Source: Halioglobus japonicus (GTDB taxonomy: Bacteria > Pseudomonadota > Gammaproteobacteria > Pseudomonadales > Halieaceae). Taken from it: a stretch of DNA of 64,000 nt. The DNA is taken from NCBI RefSeq assembly GCF_001983995.1, contig NZ_CP019450.1, positions 3,038,001-3,102,000 on the forward strand, written 5' to 3'. The notes under the pieces are model-generated. The model saw only the letters and a list, made by a program, of their open reading frames with translations, searched no databases and had not been told where the DNA came from. A program made the position numbers and the translations under genes. This document shows, piece by piece, positions 1 to 9,276 of this stretch (position 1 is its first letter; each line of letters starts with the position of its first letter).

Positions 1-615
1 CTCACCGCAAGTGGCCAGGAAAAACACTACAAGAATGGCCAGCACATCCACACCCGTGGCACCGACCATCAAGGCCTGTCGATCATCATGAATGGGCGTG
101 TCGGCTTTGGAATCTATGGTGAAGACGGCGGCTTCATACAAACCGGCGTACTGGGTGAAGGTCATTGCTTCGGTGAAGCTACCCTGTTCCTCAATAAGCC
201 CCGGCCCTACGATGCCGACGCTCTCGGCAAAACTACCGTTGTCACCGTCAGCAAGCCACAGCTGGATGCTCTGCTCGCCCGCGAGCCCGCTCTTACCCAG
301 GCACTGCTGGTCACACTTACCAGCCGACTGTACCAGGCGCTGGAATTTTCCGATGACACACGGACCAACACCCTCGAGGTGCGCGTCGCAAAAGTCTTGT
401 TGCGCCTGCAACAGGAAGGCTGTTTTGGCGACAACGTTATCCGTGTACGTCAGGTCGACCTTGCTTTTGCCCTGGGGCAATCACGCGTCAGCGTCGGCAA
501 AGCACTGACCACGTTAAAGACTCAGGGTCTGCTGACACTGGGCTACGGCGAGATACACATTTCCGACCTATCGTTATTTAAACGGTGGATCGCGCAACAC
601 CAATTTGCTCGATAG
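1..615 (+). CDS. Crp/Fnr-family transcriptional regulator, 5' end missing
   Basis: The reading frame is open from the first base of the window, so the gene starts upstream; the ATG at 88 is internal. The visible part holds the second half of a cyclic-nucleotide-binding-type beta-roll (a GEGHCFGEATLF stretch like the phosphate-binding cassette of this family), the long dimer helix, and a C-terminal winged helix-turn-helix with recognition segment LGQSRVSVGKAL. Crp/Fnr proteins are cytoplasmic regulators that respond to cNMP, oxygen or NO. The ligand cannot be deduced here because the N-terminus, where Fe-S cysteines would lie, is missing. It sits upstream of and in the same direction as the terpenoid operon, so it could be its regulator, but that is only inference from position. 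Confidence 0.85.
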   Translation, partial: LTASGQEKHYKNGQHIHTRGTDHQGLSIIMNGRVGFGIYGEDGGFIQTGVLGEGHCFGEATLFLNKPRPYDADALGKTTVVTVSKPQLDALLAREPALTQALLVTLTSRLYQALEFSDDTRTNTLEVRVAKVLLRLQQEGCFGDNVIRVRQVDLAFALGQSRVSVGKALTTLKTQGLLTLGYGEIHISDLSLFKRWIAQHQFAR

Positions 616-896
616 TTCGTGCCAGCTGCGTGTCAACGCGGACCAACAGCTGTATGCGGAGGCCACTGCCTTCCCGAAGTTCGAACAACTGCTGTTGGTT
701 TTCTCCATCGAAAAGTGGCGCGAGTAGCTGGGCCCGGTGCGACAGGACCGGCACATCAGCCCGGGCCCTGTTCGGTTCGAGACAGTACCTTGGCACCAAT
801 TCCCATGCGATTGGCACCCAAAAAGGGGCGCCGTACCGCCATCGGTCTACACTTAGCGCTCCCGTCTGCCATACCACCAGAATATGGAGCAAAATC
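616..896. other. 281-bp intergenic region upstream of the terpenoid operon
   Basis: No recognised gene lies here. The acyl-CoA dehydrogenase frame stays open upstream to 585, but that extension is rich in Ser, Arg and Cys and unlike the family, so it is probably not translated. A minus-strand frame of 117 codons (578-931) crosses the region and both flanking genes; its product resembles nothing I know. A GGAG ribosome binding site lies before the ATG at 897. I found no convincing Crp-like palindrome or sigma-70 promoter by eye, though the operon promoter should be here. Confidence 0.5.
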
Positions 897-2069
897 ATGG
901 CTTTGGACTTTGACAGTGCCCGCCTGAGCAACCCCTATCTGACTCCTGAACACGAGGAGTGGCGCGCCCAACTGCGTCGCTTTATAGATCGCGAGATCAT
1001 GCCCTATGCGGCGCAGTGGGATGAAGACGGCGCCCTGCCCGATGAACTGTGGCAAAAGGCTGCAGAGGTGGGCTTGCTGGGACTCGGCTATCCCGAAGAA
1101 TTCGGCGGCGTCCAGGAGGGGATCGACCTCTGGCATGTGAATATCATGAACGAGGAACTCTCGCGTGTGGGTGTCGGCGGCATCTTCCCGTCGCTGCTCA
1201 TTCACGGCATTGGGCTACCTCCAGTGGTCAACTTTGCCAGCGATGCCATCAAACAGCAGGTCGTGCCCGCGGTGCTCGACGGCAGTAAGAAAATCTCTCT
1301 GGGCATTACTGAACCCAGCGGCGGTTCAGACGTGGCCAATATCCAGACCACAGCGCGTCGTGAAGGTGACCACTATATCGTCAATGGCTCCAAGACATTC
1401 ATTTCCGGGGGAATGCGGGCTGACTGGACCACCACCGCGGTACGCACGGGTGGCGAGGGTCCCGCCGGCGTGTCCATGCTGCTGGTCCCCATGGATGCCG
1501 AGGGCGTGTCGCGCACCAAGCTCGATCGCAAGCAGGGATGGTGGGTGTCCGATACCGCCACCATCTACTACGACAACGTGAAAGTGCCCGTAGAGAACCT
1601 CATCGGTGAGGAAGGACACGGCTTCCTGGTCATCATGAACAACTTCAATGCCGAGCGCATGTCCATGTGTGTGCAGATGGAGGCCTATGCGCGGGTTTGC
1701 CTGGAGGAAGCAGTTAACTGGGCGCAGGAACGCAAAACCTTTGGCAAGCGTCTCGCCGACCACCAGGTGATCCGCCACAAGATTGCTGAGATGAAACAGC
1801 AGATCAATGCCTGCCAGGCCATGATCAATCACTGCACCCGCGAGATCATGGCCGGCCAGCCGAACTTCGGCGATATTGCCCTGCTCAAGGTGCAGTGCAG
1901 CCAGACCATGGAGTTTTGCGCCCGGGAGGCCAGCCAGATTCTCGGGGGCGCCAGCTACCTGCGTGACAACCGCGTCGAACGCATCTACCGCGAAGTGCGG
2001 GTCCAGGCCATCGGCGGCGGATCAGAAGAAATCATGCGCGACCTCGCCTCGCGCCAGTACGGAGTATAA
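897..2069 (+). CDS. acyl-CoA dehydrogenase (first gene of the atu-like operon)
   Basis: A 390-residue FAD-dependent acyl-CoA dehydrogenase, normal length for the family. It has the N-terminal helical domain, the FAD/substrate motif GITEPSGGSDVANI, and the C-terminal helical domain ending with AIGGGSEEIM. The usual catalytic Glu position of medium-chain enzymes is Gly here. A Glu in FNAER (about residue 253) matches the base of isovaleryl- and long-chain-type enzymes. The start is the ATG after GGAG. It precedes GST and atuD genes with gaps under 20 bases, so it is probably co-transcribed and oxidises an acyl-CoA in the same terpenoid pathway. It is not the atuD orthologue, which is the gene at 2729. 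The substrate is unknown. Confidence 0.9.
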   Translation: MALDFDSARLSNPYLTPEHEEWRAQLRRFIDREIMPYAAQWDEDGALPDELWQKAAEVGLLGLGYPEEFGGVQEGIDLWHVNIMNEELSRVGVGGIFPSLLIHGIGLPPVVNFASDAIKQQVVPAVLDGSKKISLGITEPSGGSDVANIQTTARREGDHYIVNGSKTFISGGMRADWTTTAVRTGGEGPAGVSMLLVPMDAEGVSRTKLDRKQGWWVSDTATIYYDNVKVPVENLIGEEGHGFLVIMNNFNAERMSMCVQMEAYARVCLEEAVNWAQERKTFGKRLADHQVIRHKIAEMKQQINACQAMINHCTREIMAGQPNFGDIALLKVQCSQTMEFCAREASQILGGASYLRDNRVERIYREVRVQAIGGGSEEIMRDLASRQYGV

Positions 2070-2072
2070 ACA

Positions 2073-2711
2073 GTGACAATCAAAGTATGGCATTGCCATA
2101 ACGCGCGCTCACTGCGCGCCATCTGGGCACTGGAGGAAATGGGCTTCGATTATGAAGTGGAAGTCATGCCCTTCCCGCCCCGCTTTATGCAGCCTGAATT
2201 TATGGACGTCAATGAGCTGGGTACCATTCCCTATATGATCGACGGCGACGTTCACATGACTGAGTCCTCGGGCATTCCCCTGTACCTGGTTGAGAAGTAC
2301 GGCAAGCACGAGTTCGGCCTGCGCCCGGACCATCCGGAGTATGGTGACTACATTAACTGGCTATTCCACAGCGACGCCACCCTCACCTTCCCTCAGACCG
2401 TCTACATTCGCTACACCTTGCAGGAACCGCCTGAGCGCGGCCTGGCCGAAGCGGCGACAGACTACATGAAGTGGTACCACGCACGCCTGCGCAGACTGAA
2501 TCGCTACCTCGAAGATGGTCGCGAGTATCTCGTCGACAACCGTTTCACGATTGCCGACATCGACATTGCCTACGCTCTACACCTGGGTGAAGTGCTAAAA
2601 ATCGATGAACGCTACAAGCCCCAGGTACGCGACTACCTCAACCGCATGCGCGAACGCCCGGCTTTCCAGAAAGTGGTCAAGCTGGGTGAAGAAGGCAGTA
2701 TTTTTAAATAA
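2073..2711 (+). CDS. glutathione S-transferase family protein, canonical size
   Basis: A 212-residue protein with thioredoxin-fold N-terminal domain (start TIKVWHCHNARSLRAIWALEE, followed by the cis-Pro segment GTIPYM and the glutathione-binding TESSGI) and an all-helical C-terminal domain with the N-capping box FTIADIDIAYAL. The start codon is GTG, three bases after the previous stop, with GGAG just upstream. It is a cytoplasmic GST by family. GSTs are not part of the described atu pathway of Pseudomonas, so its place between two acyl-CoA dehydrogenases is notable. It might act on an unsaturated or halogenated intermediate or in protection; the function is inferred only. Confidence 0.88.
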   Translation: MTIKVWHCHNARSLRAIWALEEMGFDYEVEVMPFPPRFMQPEFMDVNELGTIPYMIDGDVHMTESSGIPLYLVEKYGKHEFGLRPDHPEYGDYINWLFHSDATLTFPQTVYIRYTLQEPPERGLAEAATDYMKWYHARLRRLNRYLEDGREYLVDNRFTIADIDIAYALHLGEVLKIDERYKPQVRDYLNRMRERPAFQKVVKLGEEGSIFK

Positions 2712-2728
2712 TTGAAAGAGACAAGACT

Positions 2729-3880
2729 ATGCGTTTAACCGAAGAACACGAAGCCATCCGCAACACTATCGCCCAGTTTATCGATAAGGAGATCAATCCC
2801 TACTGCGACCAGTGGGAGGAAGATGGCATTTTCCCTGCACATGAACTGTTCAAGAAGATGGGCGATCTGGGTCTGCTCGGTATTGCCAAACCCGTTGAAT
2901 ACGGCGGCATGGGGCTCGACTACAGCTACCAGATAGTATTCTCCGAAGAACTCGGCAGAATCGCCAGCGGTGGCATTTCCATGGCCATCGGTGTGCAGAC
3001 GGATATGGCGACTCCAGCCATGGCCAAGTTCGGTAGTGATCACATCAAACAGGAATTCCTGCGCAAGGCCATTTCCGGTGAAGCAGTGTGCTCCATTGCA
3101 GTGAGCGAACCTCACGCTGGCTCAGATGTCGCCGCGATCAAAACCACCGCCGTCAAAGATGGCGAAGACTACGTCATCAACGGCACCAAAATGTGGATTA
3201 CCAATGCCACCCAGGCCGACTACCTGTGCCTGCTGGCCAACACCGGCGGCGACCACAAGCACCTGAACAAATCGCTGGTTGTGGTACCCACCAACACACC
3301 CGGTATTTCCTTCTCCGAGAAGCTGAACAAACTCGGTATGCGCTCTTCCGATACCGCGCAAATTTTCTTCGACGATGTGCGCGTACCTCAGATTAACCGC
3401 ATCGGCGATGAAGGCATGGGCTTTGCCTACCAGATGCTGCAGTTCCAGGAGGAGCGGCTATTCGCCGCCGCCGGTGGCATCAAGAGCCTGGAATCCATTA
3501 TCCAGGCCACTATTGATTACACACGTGAACGTCAGGCGTTCGGCAAGCCGCTCATCGACCAACAGGTGATTCACTATCGCATGGCGGAATTGCAAACCGA
3601 GGTGGAGTCGCTGCGCGCCCTCACCTACGACGCCGTGGAGGGTTACATCAATGGCGAGGATGTCACCCTCAAGGCCTCCATGGCCAAGCTGAAGGCGGGC
3701 CGTATCGGCCGAGAGATCACCGATGCCTGTCTGCAATACTGGGGTGGCCAGGGCTTTATGTGGGACAACCCTGTGTCCCGCGCCTACCGAGATGTACGCC
3801 TGACCTCCATCGGCGGCGGCGCCGACGAGGTTATGCTCGGCATCATCTGTAAGAAAATGGGCATTCTGCCCAAGAGCTAA
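2729..3880 (+). CDS. atuD: citronellyl-CoA dehydrogenase-like acyl-CoA dehydrogenase AtuD
   Basis: A 383-residue acyl-CoA dehydrogenase. Segments such as FPAHELFKKMGDLGLLGI, GGMGLDYSY and AIGVQTDMATPA recall Pseudomonas AtuD, which oxidises citronellyl-CoA to geranyl-CoA (cis-form) before carboxylation. FAD motif: AVSEPHAGSDVAAI. The catalytic base is probably the Glu before Arg in FQEER (about residue 242); the canonical C-terminal site reads GGGADEV. It lies 20 bases before the carboxylase beta-subunit gene, as expected for an atu operon. The assignment rests on remembered similarity plus context (atuC, atuF, atuA, atuE follow). An isovaleryl-CoA dehydrogenase role is less likely because atuA is present. 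Confidence 0.8.
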   Translation: MRLTEEHEAIRNTIAQFIDKEINPYCDQWEEDGIFPAHELFKKMGDLGLLGIAKPVEYGGMGLDYSYQIVFSEELGRIASGGISMAIGVQTDMATPAMAKFGSDHIKQEFLRKAISGEAVCSIAVSEPHAGSDVAAIKTTAVKDGEDYVINGTKMWITNATQADYLCLLANTGGDHKHLNKSLVVVPTNTPGISFSEKLNKLGMRSSDTAQIFFDDVRVPQINRIGDEGMGFAYQMLQFQEERLFAAAGGIKSLESIIQATIDYTRERQAFGKPLIDQQVIHYRMAELQTEVESLRALTYDAVEGYINGEDVTLKASMAKLKAGRIGREITDACLQYWGGQGFMWDNPVSRAYRDVRLTSIGGGADEVMLGIICKKMGILPKS

Positions 3881-3900
3881 TCGAGCTACAGGAACGTACT

Positions 3901-5526
3901 ATGGCTGTCATCGAATCCCAGCTGGATACCCAGTCCGAGGACTATCAGAACAACCATAAGGTCATGACCGCCGCCGTCGATGAATTTCGCGGCATCGAGC
4001 GGCGCGTGATTGAAGCGGCTCAGGCCAAGGCCCCCCGCTACATCAAGAAAGGCCTGATACCACCGCGCGAGCGCCTGAGCCTGCTGCTTGATGCGGGCTC
4101 ACCGTTCCTGGAGTTGTCGACGTTGTGTGGCTACATGCAGGAAGAGGACACTGACGGCTCCGCAGCGGGTGGCAGTTACATCGCCGGCATTGGCTACATT
4201 TCAGGTGTACGTTGTGTGGTGGCCGTAGACGACTACCTGACCAAAGGCGGTAGCATCTCTCCGCTGGGCGGCCTCAAGCGCATGCGGATGCTGGACCTTG
4301 CCCTGGAGAACAAACTGCCCATGGTCAACCTGTCCCAGAGTGGCGGCGGCAACCTGAAGCTGGTCGGTGATACCTTCGGCACATCCGGCGCCATGTTTGC
4401 CAAACAATGTCGCCTTTCCGCGGCAGGTATCCCGCAGATTACCGTGGTGCACGGCAGTGCCACCGCTGGCGGAGCCTATCAGCCAACGCTTTCCGACTAT
4501 CTGGTACTGGTGCGCAAGCAATCTACGATGTATCTCGCGGGACCACCACTGCTCAAGGCAGCTACAGGTGAGATCGCCACAGATGAAGAGCTTGGTGGCG
4601 CTGAGATGCACAGTGAGATCGCTGGCACCAACGACTATCTGGCGGAGAATGACGCCGACGGCATCCGCATCGCGCGCGATATCACCGCTAAACTCGGCTG
4701 GAATAAGCGCCAATCCCTGCCACCGCAAATCGACCATGCTGCCCCGCTATACCCGGCGGCGGAACTGCGCGGCATCGTTCCTGAAGATGCGAAAACCCCC
4801 TTTGACATGCGCGAGGTCATTGCTCGGGTCGCCGATGGCTCCGACTTTCTGGAGTTCAAAGGTGATTTCGACAACGGCACACTGTGCGGCCACATCGAGG
4901 TGGAAGGCTACCCGTGTGGAGTAATCGGTAATAACAGTCCGATCACTGCCAAGGGCGCAGCCAAGGCCGCGCAGTTTATCCAACTGTGTGAACAGTCCGG
5001 TACCCCTCTGCTGTTCCTCACCAACACAACCGGATTTCTGGTAGGTACCGAACCAGAGCAGGCAGGCATCATTAAACACGGTGCAAAGTTCATTCAGGCC
5101 GTCACCAACTGTACAGTGCCCAAGATCACGATTCTCATCGCTGGCTCTTATGGGGCAGGAAACTACGCCATGGCGGGGCGCGGCATGGACCCTCGTTTCC
5201 TGTTTGCGTGGCCACGCAGTGTTGTCTCCGTCATGGGCCCCGCCCAGGCGGGCAGCGTGTTGCGCCAGGTGGCCGAGGCAAAGGTACTTCGCTCCGGGGG
5301 CGAATTGAACGAAGATACCCTGGCCTTTATCGACGGACTGGAGCAGGAAACCATCCAGGATATGGAAGCGCGCTCCAATGCCCTGGCCAATACCGCCAGA
5401 ATCTGGGACGACGGCATCATCGACCCCGCGGACACGCGCTCAGTCGTGGCATTTGCGCTGAGCGTGTGCCGCGAGGGCGATGATCGTCAGGTCAACACCA
5501 ATACCTTTGGCGTCGGTCGTCTGTAA
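3901..5526 (+). CDS. atuC: geranyl-CoA carboxylase beta (carboxyltransferase) subunit AtuC
   Basis: A 541-residue biotin-dependent carboxyltransferase subunit. The N-terminal domain (about 30-270) contains the oxyanion-forming GSATAGGAYQP near residue 185; the C-terminal domain (about 300-530) contains LFLTNTTGFLVG and GSYGAGNYAMAGRG. The enzyme carboxylates the gamma-methyl of a 3-methyl-2-enoyl-CoA, giving isohexenylglutaconyl-CoA from geranyl-CoA, or 3-methylglutaconyl-CoA in the leucine (LiuB) version. The neighbours atuF and atuA favour geranyl-CoA. SD AGGAA precedes the ATG and only 12 bases separate the stop from atuF. A C6 run at 4031-4036 is read correctly, in contrast with the broken C5 runs elsewhere in the window. 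Confidence 0.85.
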   Translation: MAVIESQLDTQSEDYQNNHKVMTAAVDEFRGIERRVIEAAQAKAPRYIKKGLIPPRERLSLLLDAGSPFLELSTLCGYMQEEDTDGSAAGGSYIAGIGYISGVRCVVAVDDYLTKGGSISPLGGLKRMRMLDLALENKLPMVNLSQSGGGNLKLVGDTFGTSGAMFAKQCRLSAAGIPQITVVHGSATAGGAYQPTLSDYLVLVRKQSTMYLAGPPLLKAATGEIATDEELGGAEMHSEIAGTNDYLAENDADGIRIARDITAKLGWNKRQSLPPQIDHAAPLYPAAELRGIVPEDAKTPFDMREVIARVADGSDFLEFKGDFDNGTLCGHIEVEGYPCGVIGNNSPITAKGAAKAAQFIQLCEQSGTPLLFLTNTTGFLVGTEPEQAGIIKHGAKFIQAVTNCTVPKITILIAGSYGAGNYAMAGRGMDPRFLFAWPRSVVSVMGPAQAGSVLRQVAEAKVLRSGGELNEDTLAFIDGLEQETIQDMEARSNALANTARIWDDGIIDPADTRSVVAFALSVCREGDDRQVNTNTFGVGRL

Positions 5527-5538
5527 GGGAACAGCATC

Positions 5539-7515
5539 ATGAGTAAGATTACTAAACTACTGATCGCCAATCGCGGGGAAATCGCCGTGCGTGTCATTCG
5601 CACGGCTCGGGATATGGGCTATCGCACCGTCGCTGTTTACAGTGAAGCCGACGCGAATGCACTGCACGTGAGCGAAGCCGACCAGGCGGTATGCATAGGC
5701 CCGGCCGCCGTGAATGAATCCTACCTGGTAGCAGACAACATTCTTAAGGCCGCCAGGCTGACAGGCGCCGACGCAATTCATCCGGGCTATGGTTTCCTCT
5801 CGGAAAATGCGGATTTTTCCCGTGCGTGCGAAGACGCAGGCATTGTCTTTATCGGCCCGCGTCCCGATGCGATCGAATTAATGGGTAGCAAGCGGCTATC
5901 CAAGATCGCCATGATCGAAGCAGGTGTGCCGTGTATTCCCGGCTACCAGGATGCCGACCAATCCGACGACACGCTGCTCGCCAAGGCCGCTGACATCGGC
6001 TTCCCGCTGATGGTGAAAGCCTCTGCCGGTGGTGGTGGCCGCGGCATGCGGCTGGTGTTTGAGGCGAGAGAGCTGGCAGAACAAATTCGCACCGCACGCT
6101 CAGAGGCCGAGAGCGCCTTCGGCAGTGGGGAATTGATTCTGGAACGAGCGGTACTCGAACCACGTCACGTGGAAATCCAGGTGTTTGCAGACGAGCACGG
6201 CAATGCGGTGTACCTGGGGGAACGCGACTGCTCCATTCAGCGCCGCCACCAGAAAGTTGTGGAAGAAGCCCCTTCGCCCTTTGTAGATCCCCAGCTGCGC
6301 CAACGTATGGGCGAAGCGGCGGTCAATGCAGCCAAAGCCTGCAACTACCGCGGGGCCGGTACGGTAGAGTTCTTGGTCGACAAGGACAAGAACTTCTACT
6401 TCCTGGAAATGAATACTCGCCTGCAGGTAGAGCACCCGGTGACCGAATTGATCACCGGGCAAGACCTGGTCGCCTGGCAATTGAAAGTAGCTTCCGGCGA
6501 ACAACTACCGCTGACACAGGACGAAGTCTCTCTGAGCGGACACGCGGTGGAAGTTCGCCTTTACGCCGAGGACCCCCGCAATAACTTCATGCCTCAGACC
6601 GGCACGGTGCGCCTGTGGGAATACCCCGAGCGCGCGGGACTGCGCATGGACCACGGCATCCAGCAGGGTCAGGAGGTCAGCCCCTTCTATGACCCAATGA
6701 TTGCCAAGGTCATCGCCTATGGCAGCGATCGTGCGGAGGCTATCCGGCGCCTGGCTTCTGCCGTTCAGGATACCCAGCTGCTGGGCATGAACAACAACAA
6801 GCTGTTTCTGCAGAATGTTTTGCGCCACGAAGTGTTTGCTCAAGGTGAAGCAACCACGGCATTTATCGAACAGCACTTCAGTGCTGACATCAGTATGGAC
6901 CAGAAGAAGCCGCGGCAAGCCACACTCGCGCGGGCCGCCCTGCTCTTCCAGGCTCAGGCTACTGCGGCCGGTCCGGGAAGCGACGCGAGCTGGCATAACC
7001 CGGCTGCAGCGGCAACCACCTACCAGCTGGCCTTCGATGGGCAAGCCCAGGCCATCGCGATCACAGAAGGCAACGGCAGCTACGAAGTTGCAGTTGGAGA
7101 GGAGCGTCACTCCCTGACCCTGGTCGCCCTCAGCGATTCCGAGTGCGTCTATATCGACAATGGTGTGCGCGAATCCATGCGCTTTGCGTTTGCAGGCAAC
7201 ACGCTGTATCTGGATGACGGCACCGGTCATTTCATTATCGAGAACGTCACCTACCAGCCTGCCGCGGCTGCCGGAGGCGCAGGCAGCGGCCAACTAAAAG
7301 CGTCCATGGACGGCGCGATTGTCGATGTACTGGTCACGGAAGGTGATACTGTCGAAGCCGGACAGACCCTGGTGGTTCTGGAGGCGATGAAGATGGAGCA
7401 TGCCCTAAAGGCAGGCATTAGCGGCATCGTGACGGCGATCAGCTGCGAAACGGGCCAGCAGGTGAAATCCAAGCAATTGCTGGCAACCATCGAGGGGGAA
7501 CAAAGCGATGACTGA
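5539..7515 (+). CDS. atuF: geranyl-CoA carboxylase alpha (biotin carboxylase/BCCP) subunit AtuF
   Basis: A 658-residue alpha subunit. Domains: biotin carboxylase at about 1-450 with the glycine-rich ATP loop GGGGRGMRLV near residue 165 and the active-site stretch EMNTRLQVEHPVTE near 290-303; a linker/BT-like region; and a C-terminal biotinyl domain with the AMKMEH motif, the biotinylated Lys being about residue 618. It carboxylates its own biotin with ATP and bicarbonate and works with the beta subunit encoded just upstream. The stop overlaps the atuA start by 8 bases, which implies translational coupling. LiuD (methylcrotonyl-CoA carboxylase) is the alternative; context favours AtuF. Confidence 0.86.
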   Translation: MSKITKLLIANRGEIAVRVIRTARDMGYRTVAVYSEADANALHVSEADQAVCIGPAAVNESYLVADNILKAARLTGADAIHPGYGFLSENADFSRACEDAGIVFIGPRPDAIELMGSKRLSKIAMIEAGVPCIPGYQDADQSDDTLLAKAADIGFPLMVKASAGGGGRGMRLVFEARELAEQIRTARSEAESAFGSGELILERAVLEPRHVEIQVFADEHGNAVYLGERDCSIQRRHQKVVEEAPSPFVDPQLRQRMGEAAVNAAKACNYRGAGTVEFLVDKDKNFYFLEMNTRLQVEHPVTELITGQDLVAWQLKVASGEQLPLTQDEVSLSGHAVEVRLYAEDPRNNFMPQTGTVRLWEYPERAGLRMDHGIQQGQEVSPFYDPMIAKVIAYGSDRAEAIRRLASAVQDTQLLGMNNNKLFLQNVLRHEVFAQGEATTAFIEQHFSADISMDQKKPRQATLARAALLFQAQATAAGPGSDASWHNPAAAATTYQLAFDGQAQAIAITEGNGSYEVAVGEERHSLTLVALSDSECVYIDNGVRESMRFAFAGNTLYLDDGTGHFIIENVTYQPAAAAGGAGSGQLKASMDGAIVDVLVTEGDTVEAGQTLVVLEAMKMEHALKAGISGIVTAISCETGQQVKSKQLLATIEGEQSDD

Positions 7516-9265
7516 TGTAATCAAGATCGCCAACTGCAGTGGTTTTTATGGGGACAAGCTGTCCGCGGCCCGTGAGATGGTTGAGGGCGGTCCTATTGAC
7601 GTGCTGACAGGTGATTACCTCGCCGAGCTTACCATGGCGATTCTCTACAGCCAGAAAATGTCGCGCAACACCGGCTATGTGGGCACCTTTCTCAAGCAAA
7701 TGAAGGATGTTCTGGCACTGTGCCTGGAGAAGAACATCAAAATTGTCACCAACGCCGGTGGCCTCAATCCCGCCGCTATGGCGGCAGCCATCGAAGACAT
7801 TGCCGCCGAGCAAGGCTTGCAGGCAAATATTGCCTACATCGATGGCGACGATATTGCCCCGCGCCTGGAGGCGCTGGGTGAGAGTGGCGAAACGTTTACC
7901 AACATGGATACCGGCGTCAACCTGGTCGACACCGAGAACACGATGCTCACCGCCAACGCCTACCTGGGTGCCTGGGGCATTAAGGAGGCCCTGGACCAGG
8001 GCGCTGATGTGGTGGTCTGTCCCCGCGTCACCGATGCAGCTGTAGTGATCGGTCCGGCGGCCTGGAAGTTTAACTGGCAACGGGATAACTACCATGCCCT
8101 GGCGGGTGCACTCGCCGCCGGCCACATTATCGAGTGTGGTCAGCAAGCTACCGGAGGCAACTACGCGTTCTTCCAGGAAGTACCCAGCTTCGACAACCCT
8201 GGCTACCCCATCGCCGAAATTGAGGCCAATGGTCACTGCACCATTACCAAGCACCCTGGCACGGGCGGCCTCGTTTCTGTCGGCACGGTAAAGGCGCAGT
8301 TGCTGTACGAGATCAGTGACCCCGCCTACAAAAACCCCGATGTCATCGGCCACTTTGACTCGCTGCAAATTGAGCAGGTTGGCGAAGACCGTGTGTATAT
8401 CAGCGGTTGCAAGGGTTCGGCCCCTCCCAAAACACACAAGGTCTGCATTAACACCTTGGGCGGATTCCGCAACGGTTTCGAGTTGCTGCTGACCGGCCTG
8501 GATATTGAAGAAAAGGCCAAGATACTGAGCGAAACCTTCTTCAACAGTATTGGCGGCAAGGAACAGTTCGACGATGTGACGATTGAACTGCTGCGCACGG
8601 ACAAAAAAAACCCCAGCATCAATGAAGAGGCCTTTGCCCGGCTGCGCATCGTGTGCAAGTCCCGTGACAAGGATCTTGTCGGGCGCTTGTTCAGCGCGAA
8701 GATGATCGAACTCGCACTGGCCAACATTCCTGGCTTTGGACCGATGAACCCGATCGGCAATGGCGACACATTTCTCGCGTACTGGCCAGCACTCATCGAC
8801 AGCAGCCACGTCACTGAACATGTACACGTAAACGGTCAGGTGATTGACGTTAAACCCACATCACAGTTGGGCCTGCCAGCGATTGAAGCGGAGTTTGCAT
8901 CGGCACCTGTGTCCGCTGCCCCCCAGGGCGCCCCTGTGAGCTTGCCCTTTGGACGCTTGTTCGGCACGCGCTCCGGCGACAAGGGCGGCTGCGCTAACGT
9001 CGGCGTCTGGGCTACCAGCGAGCAGGCCTACGGATTTCTCCACGAATTCCTGACGGTGGAACGGCTCAAAACGCTCATGCCCGAAACCGCCGAGTTCGAC
9101 ATTGAGCGCTACGAACTGCCCAACATTCATTCGCTGAACTTTTTTATCAAGGGTATTCTCGGCGAGGGCGTGGCATCCTCAGTGCGCACTGACCCGCAGG
9201 CCAAATCCATGGGCGAATACCTGCGCGCCAAACTCATTGATGTGCCAGCAGATCTGGCAAAGTAG
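7508..9265 (+). CDS. atuA: acyclic terpene utilization protein AtuA (DUF1446 family)
   Basis: A 585-residue AtuA-type protein: a large N-terminal DUF1446 domain (about 1-450), starting with the typical IKIANCSGFYGDKLSAA, and a C-terminal ferredoxin-like AtuA domain (about 480-585) with the RSGDKGGCANVGVW motif. In Pseudomonas, atuA is essential for growth on citronellol/geraniol, though its biochemical role is unsettled; it has been suggested to act on the hydroxy-isohexenylglutaryl-CoA stage. It is the marker that separates this operon from a leucine (liu) operon. It overlaps atuF and is followed 11 bases later by atuE. Length and domain order are normal. Confidence 0.9.
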   Translation: MTDVIKIANCSGFYGDKLSAAREMVEGGPIDVLTGDYLAELTMAILYSQKMSRNTGYVGTFLKQMKDVLALCLEKNIKIVTNAGGLNPAAMAAAIEDIAAEQGLQANIAYIDGDDIAPRLEALGESGETFTNMDTGVNLVDTENTMLTANAYLGAWGIKEALDQGADVVVCPRVTDAAVVIGPAAWKFNWQRDNYHALAGALAAGHIIECGQQATGGNYAFFQEVPSFDNPGYPIAEIEANGHCTITKHPGTGGLVSVGTVKAQLLYEISDPAYKNPDVIGHFDSLQIEQVGEDRVYISGCKGSAPPKTHKVCINTLGGFRNGFELLLTGLDIEEKAKILSETFFNSIGGKEQFDDVTIELLRTDKKNPSINEEAFARLRIVCKSRDKDLVGRLFSAKMIELALANIPGFGPMNPIGNGDTFLAYWPALIDSSHVTEHVHVNGQVIDVKPTSQLGLPAIEAEFASAPVSAAPQGAPVSLPFGRLFGTRSGDKGGCANVGVWATSEQAYGFLHEFLTVERLKTLMPETAEFDIERYELPNIHSLNFFIKGILGEGVASSVRTDPQAKSMGEYLRAKLIDVPADLAK

Positions 9266-9276
9266 AGACAGCAACC

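Noticed and set aside
585..896. N-terminal extension of the acyl-CoA dehydrogenase
   Set aside because: The added residues are Ser/Arg/Cys-rich and precede a normal family start at 897 with a good SD.
578..931. Minus-strand frame of 117 codons across the atu operon leader
   Set aside because: It overlaps the ends of both flanking genes, resembles no family I know and has no clear ribosome binding site; probably a chance frame, though I could not exclude a small gene.
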